A stretch of DNA of 64,000 nt, from NCBI RefSeq assembly GCF_001469215.1, contig NZ_LOFH01000004.1, positions 348,647 to 412,646 on the forward strand. Direction: 5' to 3'. Made by a program: the position numbers and the translations under genes. A model generated the notes under the pieces. The model saw nothing but the letters and a program-made list of their open reading frames with translations, was not told where the DNA came from and ran no database searches. Positions 27,637-37,415 of this stretch are shown here, one piece after another (the first letter of the stretch is position 1; each line of letters opens with the position of its first letter). The DNA is from Pseudoalteromonas sp. H105 (GTDB taxonomy: Bacteria > Pseudomonadota > Gammaproteobacteria > Enterobacterales > Alteromonadaceae).

Positions 27637-29361
27637 TTAGTGAGCATGTGCCTCACTCGAACCTTTTGGATTACGAATACCTTCAACCATTTCTTGAATT
27701 TCAACTGGCGTTTCTGCTGTAAATTTCAATACAATCGCAGCGACAGAGAAGTTGATGATCATACCAATTAGGCCAATACCTTCTGGTGAAATACCCAAGA
27801 ACCAGTGCTCAGGGCTATTTAACTCAGGGCTGATAAACTTGAAGAAAATAATGTAGGCCGCTGTAAAAGTAATACCTGTGATCATACCTAACACAGCGCC
27901 TTCTTTATTCATCTTCTTAGAGAAGATACCCATGATGATAGCCGGGAAGAAACTTGCTGCGGCTAAGCCGAATGCAAATGCCACCACCGACGCCACAAAT
28001 CCAGGCGGGTTAATACCAAAGTAAGCGGAAATAACAATCGCAACCATGGCTGCTAACCTCGCTGCGAGGAGCTCTTGTTTGTCGCTAATATCTGGTTTAA
28101 GGGTACGCTTGAGTAAATCGTGCGAAACGGAGGTCGAAATAACCAATAACAAGCCTGCTGTTGTTGATAGTGCTGCAGCAATACCGCCTGCGGCAACTAA
28201 GGCAACAACCCATGCTGGTAAATTAGCAATCTCAGGGTTAGCCAATACCATAATATCGCGGTCAACTTTTATTTCATTCGCGCTATTCGGATCCTCAATT
28301 TTACCGGCTGTGTAGAACATTTTGCCATCACCATTTTTATCATTAAACGTGATTAAGCCTGTTCTTTCCCAGTTTTTAACCCATGCAGGAGCCTGAGCAT
28401 ACTCTGTACCGCTGCCATCTTTTCCATTAATAGTATCAATCATATTAACACGAGCGAACGAAGCAACAGCAGGTGCAGTTGTATAAACAATCGCGATGAA
28501 TACTAACGTCCACGCTGCAGAGATACGTGTATCTTTAACACGTGGAACAGTAAAGAAGCGAACAATTACATGTGGTAAACCTGCAGTACCCACCATTAAT
28601 GCACCCGTAATTGCAAATACATCAATCATGCTCTTAGAGCCTTCAGTGTACTGAGCAAAACCTAATTCGGCACTTAAACCATCAAGTTTATCCAACACAT
28701 ACATACCAGAACCATCACTTAACGTGGCACCAAAACCTGTTTGTGGGAAAAAGTGACCCGTCATCATCATTGAGATGAAAATTGCTGGAACTAAGTAAGC
28801 AAATACAAGTACACAATATTGTGCTACTTGCGTATAAGTGATGCCTTTCATACCGCCAAGTACAGCATAAAAGAATACAATCACCATACCAATGTAAACA
28901 CCTGTTTCGATTTCAACTTCTAGGAAACGTGAGAATACAACACCTACGCCGCGCATTTGCCCTGCAATGTAAGTGAAACAAATAAAGATAGCACACAGAA
29001 TAGCCACGATGCGTGCCGTTTGCGAATAGTAACGATCGCCGATAAAATCAGGAACCGTAAACTTACCAAATTTACGTAGATAAGGTGCAAGACACATAGC
29101 AAGTAGAACATAACCACCCGTCCAGCCCATCAGGTATACGCCACCGTCATAACCTGCAAACGAGATAATACCTGCCATTGAGATAAATGACGCAGCACTC
29201 ATCCAGTCAGCAGCAGTTGCCATACCATTTGCCAACGGCGGAACACCACCCCCCGCTACATAAAATTCATTTGTTGAGCCAGCTCGGGCCCAAATTGCAA
29301 TGCCGATATAAAGCGCAAAGCTTAAACCGACGATTATAAATGTGAGTGTTTGAACATCCAT
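27637..29361 (-). CDS. actP: cation/acetate symporter, SSS family
   Basis: 574 residues with about 13-14 membrane segments. Family landmarks are EFYVAGGGVPPLANGMATAADWMSAASFISMAG near the N-terminus and ALSTTAGLLLVISTSVSHDL in the second half. The insert of about 75 hydrophilic residues (NGKDGSGTEYAQAPAW...) between helices is typical of the long ActP-like subtype paired with a DUF4212 subunit. It should import acetate or another short carboxylate with sodium. The small partner gene lies 11 bp upstream and acs is about 9 kb away in the same neighbourhood. Confidence 0.88.
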   Translation of the reverse strand: MDVQTLTFIIVGLSFALYIGIAIWARAGSTNEFYVAGGGVPPLANGMATAADWMSAASFISMAGIISFAGYDGGVYLMGWTGGYVLLAMCLAPYLRKFGKFTVPDFIGDRYYSQTARIVAILCAIFICFTYIAGQMRGVGVVFSRFLEVEIETGVYIGMVIVFFYAVLGGMKGITYTQVAQYCVLVFAYLVPAIFISMMMTGHFFPQTGFGATLSDGSGMYVLDKLDGLSAELGFAQYTEGSKSMIDVFAITGALMVGTAGLPHVIVRFFTVPRVKDTRISAAWTLVFIAIVYTTAPAVASFARVNMIDTINGKDGSGTEYAQAPAWVKNWERTGLITFNDKNGDGKMFYTAGKIEDPNSANEIKVDRDIMVLANPEIANLPAWVVALVAAGGIAAALSTTAGLLLVISTSVSHDLLKRTLKPDISDKQELLAARLAAMVAIVISAYFGINPPGFVASVVAFAFGLAAASFFPAIIMGIFSKKMNKEGAVLGMITGITFTAAYIIFFKFISPELNSPEHWFLGISPEGIGLIGMIINFSVAAIVLKFTAETPVEIQEMVEGIRNPKGSSEAHAH

Positions 29362-29372
29362 TACTTAAGCTC

Positions 29373-29636
29373 CTATTCGTCTACGCCGTATTTTTTATCC
29401 AACGTATTCATTTTGAAAACGTAAACAAAAATCAAAGCCACAAAGGTATAAATCGCGCCTTGCTGGGAGAACCAGAAGCCAAGTTTAAACCCAAAAAAAC
29501 GTACTTCGTTCAGTACATCAACCAGTAATATGCCAAAACCAAATGACACGACAAACCAAACTGCTAGTAATTTAAATAGCAGTGAAATGTTTTCCGCCCA
29601 GTAAGCTTTTGCTTGTTCTTCATCTTTAAAAGCCAT
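29373..29636 (-). CDS. DUF4212 small membrane subunit of the symporter
   Basis: 87 residues with two membrane segments, LLFKLLAVWFVVSFGFGILLV and GAIYTFVALIFVYVFKMN, and the conserved WFSQQGAI between them. DUF4212 proteins accompany ActP-like sodium:solute symporters, occupying the place of YjcH in enterics. It starts the two-gene operon with actP. A 24-bp dyad lies about 105 bp upstream. Confidence 0.85.
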   Translation of the reverse strand: MAFKDEEQAKAYWAENISLLFKLLAVWFVVSFGFGILLVDVLNEVRFFGFKLGFWFSQQGAIYTFVALIFVYVFKMNTLDKKYGVDE

Positions 29637-30019
29637 TTTTATTTCCTCTTCAACATCGTAAAAAGTGATGTGTTCTTATTTTCACTATTAAACTTAGCAA
29701 TGCCTTCGCAAGATTGAATTGAGACCATAGTCGTAACATGCAGTTAACGTTTACGTAAACTGCGCAACCCCAGTTGTTACATTAAAGTTAAAATACTTAA
29801 AAATCATAAACTTAAACATTATAAACACGCTAAACTCTGAAAAAAGCCCTCTTTTATGATGATCTTCGACATTAGTCTAATAAAAACACACAATTTAAAT
29901 ATATAACTATTTTTCAAACACTTAAAAACACTGGGAAATATCCTTGCTAAATAGACGACGCAAATTACTGACAACTTCTGGTATGGTATGAATCAACATA
30001 ATAAAAATCGTATTAAAAC
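29637..30019. other. 383-bp divergent control region of actP operon and crbS-type gene
   Basis: AT-rich, no reading frame of note. It must hold promoters in both directions. The only striking element is the dyad at 29740-29763. No convincing Crp site was found. Confidence 0.5.
29740..29763. promoter_or_regulatory. 24-bp dyad containing ACGT-TT-ACGT
   Basis: GCAGTTAACGT, TT, ACGTAAACTGC: arms match at 10 of 11 positions. The core TTAACGTTTACGTAAA agrees at nearly all positions with the LiuR motif (TTKACGTWWACGTMAA, from memory), a MerR-family regulator of branched-chain amino acid use in Alteromonadales. It lies about 105 bp before the DUF4212-actP operon. Confidence 0.45.
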
Positions 30020-33000
30020 ATGACTGCCGCACTGATATTTGTCGCTTTAGCCTACATAGGCGTATTATTTTGGTTAGCTAACTGGGGAGATAAAACCACC
30101 CCATTATCAAAACGAATTAGTCACCACCCGTTTGTATACTCGTTTTCATTAGGGATTTATTGTACTTCGTGGACGTATTATGGCTCTGTTGGCACCGCTG
30201 CAACCAGCAGTTGGAGCTATTTACCGATCCTATTAGGGCCTGCGTTACTATTTATATTTGGCCAAGGTTTTTTACGCAAACTCGTGCTGGTCAGTAAAAA
30301 GCAAAACATCACCACCATTGCTGATTTTATCTCTGCACGCTACGGCAAACGTCAAACTACCGCGATCATGGTCACCGTCATAGCCTTACTCGCGACCATT
30401 CCTTACATCGCATTACAGTTAAAAGCACTCAGTAGTAGCTTTTTGTTGCTACAAAGCGATAACAAAATATCAGGTTCAATGGTCGCTTTGTCTGCGACAC
30501 TTGTAATGACCATGTTTGCCATTTTTTTTGGTACTCGCAAAGTAGATGTCACAGAATACCGCTCAGGCCTTATGCTCGCGGTTGCATTTGAATCTTTAAT
30601 AAAACTACTCGCGCTGATCGCTGTTGCTGGTTTAGCGGTGTACACCTTGTTTAATTTACCCGAAGAGCGTGAAGTATTAATCAGTGAATCGCTCTGGTCA
30701 CATTGGAATAACTTTAACTTTTTTGGCTTTAATTTTATTGGTCAATCATTAATGGCTGCAGCTGCAATCATCTGTTTACCAAGACAATTTCATGTCACCG
30801 TAGTCGATAATCAAGACAAACGACATTTATTCACAGCGCGTTGGGCGTTTCCGCTTTATTTACTACTAACCGCGGCCATGATTTTACCGATAGCCACAGC
30901 CGCTATTCACCCTAATATTGGCAGCGGATTTTCACCTGATAGTTTTGTTCTTGCCCTGCCTTTAATGCATGAAAATATCTCCCTTACGGCATTCGTATTT
31001 ATTGGTGGTATCTCGGCGGCCACAGCGATGATTGTTGTAGCAACACTGACTCTCAGTACGATGATTTCAAATGATGTGGTGCTTCCACTAATGTTGCGCC
31101 GTAAATTTAAACGCAACCTGATCACCACCAGCTATAAATCACAAATTTTACTTGTAAGACGTTTTACTATCGCCGGTATTTTAATCTTGTCGTATTTTTA
31201 TCAGCAATGGTTTGGTCATGGTAAAGCATTGGCAAGTATGGGGTTAGTCGCCTTCTCACTTGTTACGCAATTATTGCCAGCAATTGTTGGTGGCTTGTAT
31301 TGGCGAAAAGGCCATGCCTATGGCGTATATGCTGGTTTACTAGCTGGTTTTTGTTGTTGGGTTTTGTTTTTAATGCTGCCTATTTTAGATGCTGGAAACA
31401 CGCTCAATACAGAGCTTCAGCAAACACTCATTACCCGTGGCACACTCATTGCCCTATTTGCGAATATCGGCTGTTATATCAGCTTTTCTTTAGGTGCCGA
31501 TGAACGCTTAATTGATAAAATTCAAGCAGCGGCATTCGTTAATCCAAAAGAGCAAGCGGTACTTGCTAGACGTTTAAATAAAAACGTAAAAGCCACCGTT
31601 TATGATTTTAAAGTATTACTGCAAACGTTTTTAGGGGTACAACGCAGTCAGCAAGTAATGGTTCAATTCTCCCTTACACACCCACTGGGGGATAACAACG
31701 CACACCCTTCACCTGAATTTATTGCCTATTGCGAACGCGCATTGACAGGGGTGCTTGGTGCGTCTTCAGCTCAAGCGCTTGTTCATACTGTTGCATCAGG
31801 AAAACGAATGGCGTTTGAAGAAGTCGTAAACTTTTTTGACGAAACCACACAAGCCCTGCAGTTTAACCAAAACTTGTTATTTACTTCACTTGAAAACTTA
31901 AGCCATGGCATTTCAGTTGTTGATAAAGATCTCAACCTCGTTGCATGGAACAAACGTTATGCTGAAATGTTTGATTACCCAGCTGAGTTTTTGGAGGTTG
32001 GTCAACCAATTGAAGACATAATTCGTTATAATGCAGAACGAGGAGAGTGTGGCCCTGGTGAAATAGAGCGACAAGTAGAAAAAAGGGTACAGCATTTAAA
32101 GAATGGCACTTCACATCATTTTATTCGTCACCGCCGCAATGGCCAAGTATACGAAATGACTGGCAACCCACTGCCTGATGGTGGGTTTGTGACAAGTTTT
32201 TCAGATATTACAACTCATATTGCAACACAAAATGCGCTCGAGGAGGTCAATATGGACCTTGAAAACCGCATTGAAGCCCGTACACAAGAGATACGTACGA
32301 TAAACAAAGATCTCGAGGCTCAAATAGAAAGCAGAGTGCAAACTGAGCAAGCACTCACACTTGCCAAACGTGAAGCTGAACAAGCCAACGACAGTAAAAC
32401 GCGTTTTCTGGCATTGGCCAGTCATGATATTTTACAACCCCTTAATGCCGCGCGATTATACCTTGCAGCAATCGATGAAAAGTCGTTGGCGGATAACAAT
32501 ATTAATAACTTTGAAAAACTTGGTGCGAGCCTCGATTCCACAGTGCATTTAATGTCTGCATTGCTAGAAATTGCAAAACTTGAACAAGGTGCGATGACCC
32601 CTGCCCCTCGTCATTTTAGTATTGACGACATTTTAGCGCCACTGCGAAATGAATACGCTATTTTATCGAGTGAAAAGGGCCTTAAATTGCATGTTCGCTC
32701 ACAAGGTCAGATTGTGCACAGTGATATAACTTACTTACGCCGCATCATTCAAAACTTAGTATCTAATGCGGTTAAATACACAGAAAAAGGCAAAGTACTC
32801 GTTACATGCCGTAAACGTAAACACCATCTACGTATTGAAGTTTGGGATACCGGTCCCGGTATTAGCGAGATAGAGCAAGCTAAAATTTTTAACGACTTTT
32901 ATCGCATTGAAGCCGGAGACAATAAGGGCGTCGGCTTAGGTTTAGGCGTTGTAAAGCGAATGGTTGATTTACTGAGTCTACGACTAGAAGTGCACTCCAT

Positions 33001-33460
33001 AGTTAATAAAGGCAGCCGCTTTAGTATCGAAGTTCCCTATGGCGATAGCCAATTTGTACAGCAAAAAACGGCCACTAACAGCTTGTTTGAAAACCGTGCA
33101 GCAATGAATGTGATTGCTGTGGATGATGATCCTGAAAATTTAAATGCTATGGCAAGTTTATTACAAAAATGGCAAGCAAACTATCAGCTGTTCGATCATG
33201 TAGAAACGGTGATGGAATATGCCAAACTGCATAGCGCTCCTGATGTAATTCTAATGGATTATCAGCTTGGTCATGAGTGTGATGGCATTACGCTTATTAA
33301 AACATTGCGCGAAATTTGGCAAAGCCAAGTGCCTGCTATTTTGATTACAGCCGTGCGCGATGATGAACTTAAACTCGCCACAAAAGCACAAAATATTCAT
33401 TACCTATCAAAGCCCATCAAGCCGGGTAAATTAAAAGCACTGCTTAATCACAGTACATAA
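30020..33460 (+). CDS. crbS: symporter-linked hybrid sensor kinase, CrbS type
   Basis: 1146 residues. Residues 1 to about 490 are a sodium:solute-symporter-like domain with about 13 helices. Then come a PAS domain (about 615-735, LENLSHGISVVDKDLNLVAWNKRY), a coiled coil, a kinase domain (H-box FLALASHDILQPLNAARLYL near 795-814; NLVSNAVKYT; GVGLGLGVVKRMVD) and a C-terminal receiver with Asp1080 in VILMDYQLG. The layout is that of CbrA/CrbS kinases. CrbS with CrbR turns on acs during the acetate switch in Vibrio and Pseudomonas. A LuxR-type regulator and acs lie 4-7 kb downstream, supporting this name over CbrA. Whether the symporter part transports is unknown. Confidence 0.85.
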   Translation: MTAALIFVALAYIGVLFWLANWGDKTTPLSKRISHHPFVYSFSLGIYCTSWTYYGSVGTAATSSWSYLPILLGPALLFIFGQGFLRKLVLVSKKQNITTIADFISARYGKRQTTAIMVTVIALLATIPYIALQLKALSSSFLLLQSDNKISGSMVALSATLVMTMFAIFFGTRKVDVTEYRSGLMLAVAFESLIKLLALIAVAGLAVYTLFNLPEEREVLISESLWSHWNNFNFFGFNFIGQSLMAAAAIICLPRQFHVTVVDNQDKRHLFTARWAFPLYLLLTAAMILPIATAAIHPNIGSGFSPDSFVLALPLMHENISLTAFVFIGGISAATAMIVVATLTLSTMISNDVVLPLMLRRKFKRNLITTSYKSQILLVRRFTIAGILILSYFYQQWFGHGKALASMGLVAFSLVTQLLPAIVGGLYWRKGHAYGVYAGLLAGFCCWVLFLMLPILDAGNTLNTELQQTLITRGTLIALFANIGCYISFSLGADERLIDKIQAAAFVNPKEQAVLARRLNKNVKATVYDFKVLLQTFLGVQRSQQVMVQFSLTHPLGDNNAHPSPEFIAYCERALTGVLGASSAQALVHTVASGKRMAFEEVVNFFDETTQALQFNQNLLFTSLENLSHGISVVDKDLNLVAWNKRYAEMFDYPAEFLEVGQPIEDIIRYNAERGECGPGEIERQVEKRVQHLKNGTSHHFIRHRRNGQVYEMTGNPLPDGGFVTSFSDITTHIATQNALEEVNMDLENRIEARTQEIRTINKDLEAQIESRVQTEQALTLAKREAEQANDSKTRFLALASHDILQPLNAARLYLAAIDEKSLADNNINNFEKLGASLDSTVHLMSALLEIAKLEQGAMTPAPRHFSIDDILAPLRNEYAILSSEKGLKLHVRSQGQIVHSDITYLRRIIQNLVSNAVKYTEKGKVLVTCRKRKHHLRIEVWDTGPGISEIEQAKIFNDFYRIEAGDNKGVGLGLGVVKRMVDLLSLRLEVHSIVNKGSRFSIEVPYGDSQFVQQKTATNSLFENRAAMNVIAVDDDPENLNAMASLLQKWQANYQLFDHVETVMEYAKLHSAPDVILMDYQLGHECDGITLIKTLREIWQSQVPAILITAVRDDELKLATKAQNIHYLSKPIKPGKLKALLNHST

Positions 33461-33483
33461 AGTGGAAAAATAAAATATAAAGA

Positions 33484-33509
33484 CTCACCCAACCCTATCA
33501 TTGGGTGAG
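33484..33509. terminator. hairpin between crbS-type gene and DUF2339 gene
   Basis: CTCACCCAA, an 8-base loop, TTGGGTGAG form a perfect 9-bp stem between convergent genes. The minus strand continues T-rich, so it best suits the DUF2339 gene. Confidence 0.65.
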
Positions 33510-33524
33510 CTTGCGACTATTTTA

Positions 33525-36161
33525 TTACACACTCACCTTGCTTCTGAGCTTTTGGAACAGCCAACTCAAGCCTACCAACGATAACCCTAAGCCAATAAAT
33601 GATACCGCTTTGAGTAAACCAGTCAGGCTTGCCATATCAATCAAAAACACTTTAACGATTACTGCGCCAAGAATACCTAACCCAACTTTTTGTAACAGCA
33701 GTTGTTGTTTTAAATGCCCAGAAATAACCACCAGCGCGCCGAGCAAGAGCCAAATAATCGAATAACTATAGAGCTCCGCATCACTGGTTTTTCTATCTAG
33801 GTAGATATATGCGCCTTGCCAATACTGACGGATGAGTGCATTTATTGCTAATGCAGCTAAAACGCCCGCTACTACCAATATTATTTTACTAAGTTGGGTA
33901 TTAACTGGCTTTACTAGGTTAGCTAACCACAGCGCTAAAGCACTTGGCACCAACCACATCATCAGCACCCAGTTAAACACCGGCGTTTCACCTACATATA
34001 GTGATGTTAGTAATGGGTTGTTATCAAACATTGTGCTTGCTAACAATAAACCAGCTAATGCCGACAAGATTAACCCTGCAACCCTGTAAAGCTTGCCTAG
34101 CTGCCCAGCACTTTGCGCGCGATACAAATAAACACAGCCTAAAGCAAGCCAATTACAGCTTAGTAATACTTCCTCATAAAAGCTCAGGGAACCAAATTGA
34201 GGATAGTGCCCAACTAATTGATAACTTGTCTCTGTCGTTATGAATAAAGCCAGACAATGTAATGAGGCTCCTTCGAGCCAGATTTTCATTTGCGTTTTCT
34301 GCCATTGCTTTGCTGCAAACCAAAATAAACCTACACTCAAAGGGTAAACAACCACACTCCAATGCATCGTTAAGAAGGTTAAATCTGTATCGTATATCCA
34401 CGGTGCAAATGTTAAACGGGCTAAAACGGCAGCCACTAAGGCTTTAATAGGCCAATGTGGCATAGGTACGTTTTTTCGCTTTACTAAGTAGCTGATCACC
34501 AGCACCTGAATAGCCAGTGCTAACGTCAATCCGCTATCAGCAAGTAACAAGGTTAAGCACAATGTGATATTGGCATTAGCCCCCACCCAATAGCTAAACT
34601 GCTGCCATTGTGTATGAGCAAATTGTGCTCGTTTAATTAATACAGCGCTTGTCAGCAATAATAACAATGTCCACAAAGAATACGCTACGGCGAGCTCATG
34701 CTCATGGGTTACGGTGTAAAGCGTCGCGACTAAGGTAAACATACTAAATGCGGCAACTAAGTGAAAACTTAACCGTTTATAATAACGTGCGCCAAAATAC
34801 AGACCATAACAACAAAAACCTATACCGAGCAATAAACCAAGCCCATGCATATTTTTAAATATAAATAAGTGATCGTTAGTATCAATGTTATACGATTGCT
34901 GACTGACAACCAGTAACACAGCAATTATCAGCGATAAACCTTGCCATAAATCCCAACGACTATTTTGTAGCACAAAAAATAGCAGCATGACGATTAAACT
35001 CACCATTACAATTAGCCATTGCACACTCGCCATCGAGATTACTATTGTGATTAATAACGGCACTACAATCGCTAACAGTAATAGGTGATCCGGCTGTAAT
35101 CTTAATAATCGCTTTAAACTATGTGGGCGGTATTCCAGCAAGCGCAAGGTAATACCTAAACGCATCATCGCAATCAAGCCGATAATAGATAGCAGCGCAA
35201 AACTACCAACGAGCCAATACTCGGTTGACTTAACAACACTTAATGCTACCCAATACCAGCCAATATGGCCTGCCCAGAGTAAATACCATAACCAATTACG
35301 TTTTACTTTTTGCGCTACCAGCACAGCTGAAAGAGTGACGAAACCAATATAGGTCAATAGTGCGACTAAATTACCGCTTCCGGTGTTAACCCACAAAGGC
35401 ACGCTGTAAGCCCCTACAATACCTAATACAGCGAGTAGTGGTCCTAAACGCAGTGCCATTGAACTTGCAGTCAGCGCAATAACCGCCAACAACACAAAGG
35501 CAGTGGTAGGACCTAACATGCCGTAGCTTGAATAAGCGAGCAACGTCAATGCAAAGCAGCTAATAAAACCACCACCCGCCAAAGCTGCTGGAATATAATT
35601 ATTGAATTCTTCAAAAACAATGCCTTTACGGTGTAAATACTCTGCAACCGTAATCAGCGAAATGCCAAACAATCCGCCAAGGGTAAGCCTGAGGCTAGGA
35701 GATAATAAGCCAGCATCTAAGCTATATTTTGCTAAAAATATACCACCAAATGCTAACGCAATACCGCCAATCCACGTCATCCAGTTTTCTTGAAATTGCG
35801 CCTTAAATTTATTAATAAAAGTAACAACAAGCGATGGAGCACGTTCTTTGGTGGGTGAATGAGTTGCAGCTGGGTGCTTTGACTGAGTGGTATCAATAAT
35901 AGAACTCCTTTGCTGATGCAGAGGCGATTCAGGTTGATTTTCAGCTTCTTTCGAGTCAACGATGTGCTGTTCAGCAAAATGGTTTTTAACTATTTGCGCA
36001 GGCTGACTGGGCGTTTTTGTGATTACCTCATGTAACTGTTTTTTCAGAGCCGTAACATCATGCTGTAACGCGCTCACTTTTGTTAAAGCAATTAACCCTG
36101 CAATTGCGCCGAAAACTACTACTAACGACAGTATGACGATTAGAACTAACACATCATCCAT
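33525..36161 (-). CDS. DUF2339 multi-pass membrane protein
   Basis: 878 residues. One N-terminal membrane segment (VLILIVILSLVVVFGAIAGLIAL... split by charged residues), a short coiled-coil and hydrophilic region to about residue 118, then WMTWIGGIALAFGGIFLAKYSLDAGLLSP, the hallmark start of DUF2339, and some 24 hydrophobic helices to the end. Function is unknown; very large polytopic proteins of this kind are common in Gram-negatives. It lies between the kinase and its presumed regulator but on the opposite strand from the kinase, so it is not part of that operon. Confidence 0.88.
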   Translation of the reverse strand: MDDVLVLIVILSLVVVFGAIAGLIALTKVSALQHDVTALKKQLHEVITKTPSQPAQIVKNHFAEQHIVDSKEAENQPESPLHQQRSSIIDTTQSKHPAATHSPTKERAPSLVVTFINKFKAQFQENWMTWIGGIALAFGGIFLAKYSLDAGLLSPSLRLTLGGLFGISLITVAEYLHRKGIVFEEFNNYIPAALAGGGFISCFALTLLAYSSYGMLGPTTAFVLLAVIALTASSMALRLGPLLAVLGIVGAYSVPLWVNTGSGNLVALLTYIGFVTLSAVLVAQKVKRNWLWYLLWAGHIGWYWVALSVVKSTEYWLVGSFALLSIIGLIAMMRLGITLRLLEYRPHSLKRLLRLQPDHLLLLAIVVPLLITIVISMASVQWLIVMVSLIVMLLFFVLQNSRWDLWQGLSLIIAVLLVVSQQSYNIDTNDHLFIFKNMHGLGLLLGIGFCCYGLYFGARYYKRLSFHLVAAFSMFTLVATLYTVTHEHELAVAYSLWTLLLLLTSAVLIKRAQFAHTQWQQFSYWVGANANITLCLTLLLADSGLTLALAIQVLVISYLVKRKNVPMPHWPIKALVAAVLARLTFAPWIYDTDLTFLTMHWSVVVYPLSVGLFWFAAKQWQKTQMKIWLEGASLHCLALFITTETSYQLVGHYPQFGSLSFYEEVLLSCNWLALGCVYLYRAQSAGQLGKLYRVAGLILSALAGLLLASTMFDNNPLLTSLYVGETPVFNWVLMMWLVPSALALWLANLVKPVNTQLSKIILVVAGVLAALAINALIRQYWQGAYIYLDRKTSDAELYSYSIIWLLLGALVVISGHLKQQLLLQKVGLGILGAVIVKVFLIDMASLTGLLKAVSFIGLGLSLVGLSWLFQKLRSKVSV

Positions 36162-36538
36162 TATTCAATCCCTGATTGCGTTTAATGCCCTTCTTTATAT
36201 CGTAAACAGCTGAGATTATAAACAAATAATATATTAGCCGCTCAAATTAAAACTCATATTATAAATAACATAATTCTTTGCATCAGTGATGCAAAAGCCT
36301 TTCGTCAATTTATTACCGAGCTACAAACTCCCAATAACCCGACTAAAGGTTCTATGGGTGTAATTAATTTCACTTTGCTAAACAACTCATACTTATAAGC
36401 AAGAATATTTAAGAAATATGCAAATAATTCGCCATCTCAATGTAGTACATGAGTAATCGCCAATTACTAAAGCCCTTGCATTTGTATGTAATTGGCAAAT
36501 AATGGGGGCTGACTATCACGGGATTGGAATGAGGACTA
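36162..36538. other. 377-bp spacer before purU
   Basis: It should contain the promoters of the divergent DUF2339 and purU genes. A dyad CTTTGCATCA-G-TGATGCAAAAG lies at 36276-36297. An open stretch at 36246-36401 has no start codon or ribosome binding site and was not called. Confidence 0.5.
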
Positions 36539-37369
36539 ATGAACATGATACTAACAACACAATGTGCGGATGATGTAGGCTTGATAGCTAAAATTACCGG
36601 GCTGTGCCACGAACATAATTTAAATATTACCCGCAATAATGAGTTTGTAGATAAAGACGCTAGCCGCTTTTTTATGCGTACAGAACTAACCGGACAACCA
36701 AGCGAAGACTTCATTGAGCAACTGGAATGTATTTTACCTAGTGGGGCAAAGGTTACTTTGCACAACGATGAGAAAACAAAAGTGGTGTTACTTGCCACTA
36801 AAGAGGCTCATTGCCTTGGAGGCGTGTTACTCAAGCAATTTGAGCGGGCATTAAATATTGAAGTACTGGCTGTCATTGCAAATTATCCGGACTTAGCACC
36901 GCTAGCTAAAGGCTTTAATGTGCCTTTTCATATTGTTAGTCATGACGGTTTAAGCCGCCTTGAACATGATAAGCAAGTCGGTGACTTAATAGCTAGCTAC
37001 AATCCGGACATTATTGGTTTGGCTAAATATATGCGAATATTAAGCCCTGAGTTTGTAGCACGATTTGACGGTAAAATTATTAATATCCATCACTCGTTTT
37101 TACCAGCCTTTATTGGTGCAAAGCCATACCACCAAGCTTTTGAACGCGGCGTTAAAATTATTGGTGCGACCGCTCACTTTGTTAATAACGAGCTGGATGA
37201 AGGGCCAATTATTATGCAGGACGTAACTCATGTGAGCCATGCGAATACCGCTGAAATAATGGCAAAAATGGGCAAAGATGTAGAAAAAACAGTGTTTTGT
37301 AAAGCGCTGCAACTAGCGTCGGAGCATAAGCTTTTTATAAATGGTAATAAAACGGTGGTATTTAGCTAA
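36539..37369 (+). CDS. purU: formyltetrahydrofolate deformylase
   Basis: 276 residues. An N-terminal ACT domain (about 1-80, MILTTQCADDVGLIAKITGLCHEH) is followed by a formyltransferase fold with NIHHSFLPAFIGAKPYHQAFERG, GATAHFVNNELDEGPII, whose Asn, His and Asp form the catalytic triad of the family. The enzyme hydrolyses 10-formyl-tetrahydrofolate to formate, balancing one-carbon pools. GAGGA precedes the ATG at 36539; an internal ATG at 36545 is an alternative. It is not obviously linked to acetate use despite lying inside that locus. Confidence 0.93.
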   Translation: MNMILTTQCADDVGLIAKITGLCHEHNLNITRNNEFVDKDASRFFMRTELTGQPSEDFIEQLECILPSGAKVTLHNDEKTKVVLLATKEAHCLGGVLLKQFERALNIEVLAVIANYPDLAPLAKGFNVPFHIVSHDGLSRLEHDKQVGDLIASYNPDIIGLAKYMRILSPEFVARFDGKIINIHHSFLPAFIGAKPYHQAFERGVKIIGATAHFVNNELDEGPIIMQDVTHVSHANTAEIMAKMGKDVEKTVFCKALQLASEHKLFINGNKTVVFS

Positions 37370-37385
37370 ATTTGTAAAGTAAATG

Positions 37386-37404
37386 AAGAGGCTATTTGCC
37401 TCTT
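37386..37404. terminator. hairpin between purU and crbR-type gene
   Basis: AAGAGGC, loop TATTT, GCCTCTT, then TTATTATTT, between convergent genes. Confidence 0.65.
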
Positions 37405-37415
37405 TATTATTTAAG

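Noticed and set aside
36246..36401. Open stretch ending ...VINFTLLNNSYL
   Set aside because: No start codon, no ribosome binding site and no recognised family; possibly a remnant, not callable.
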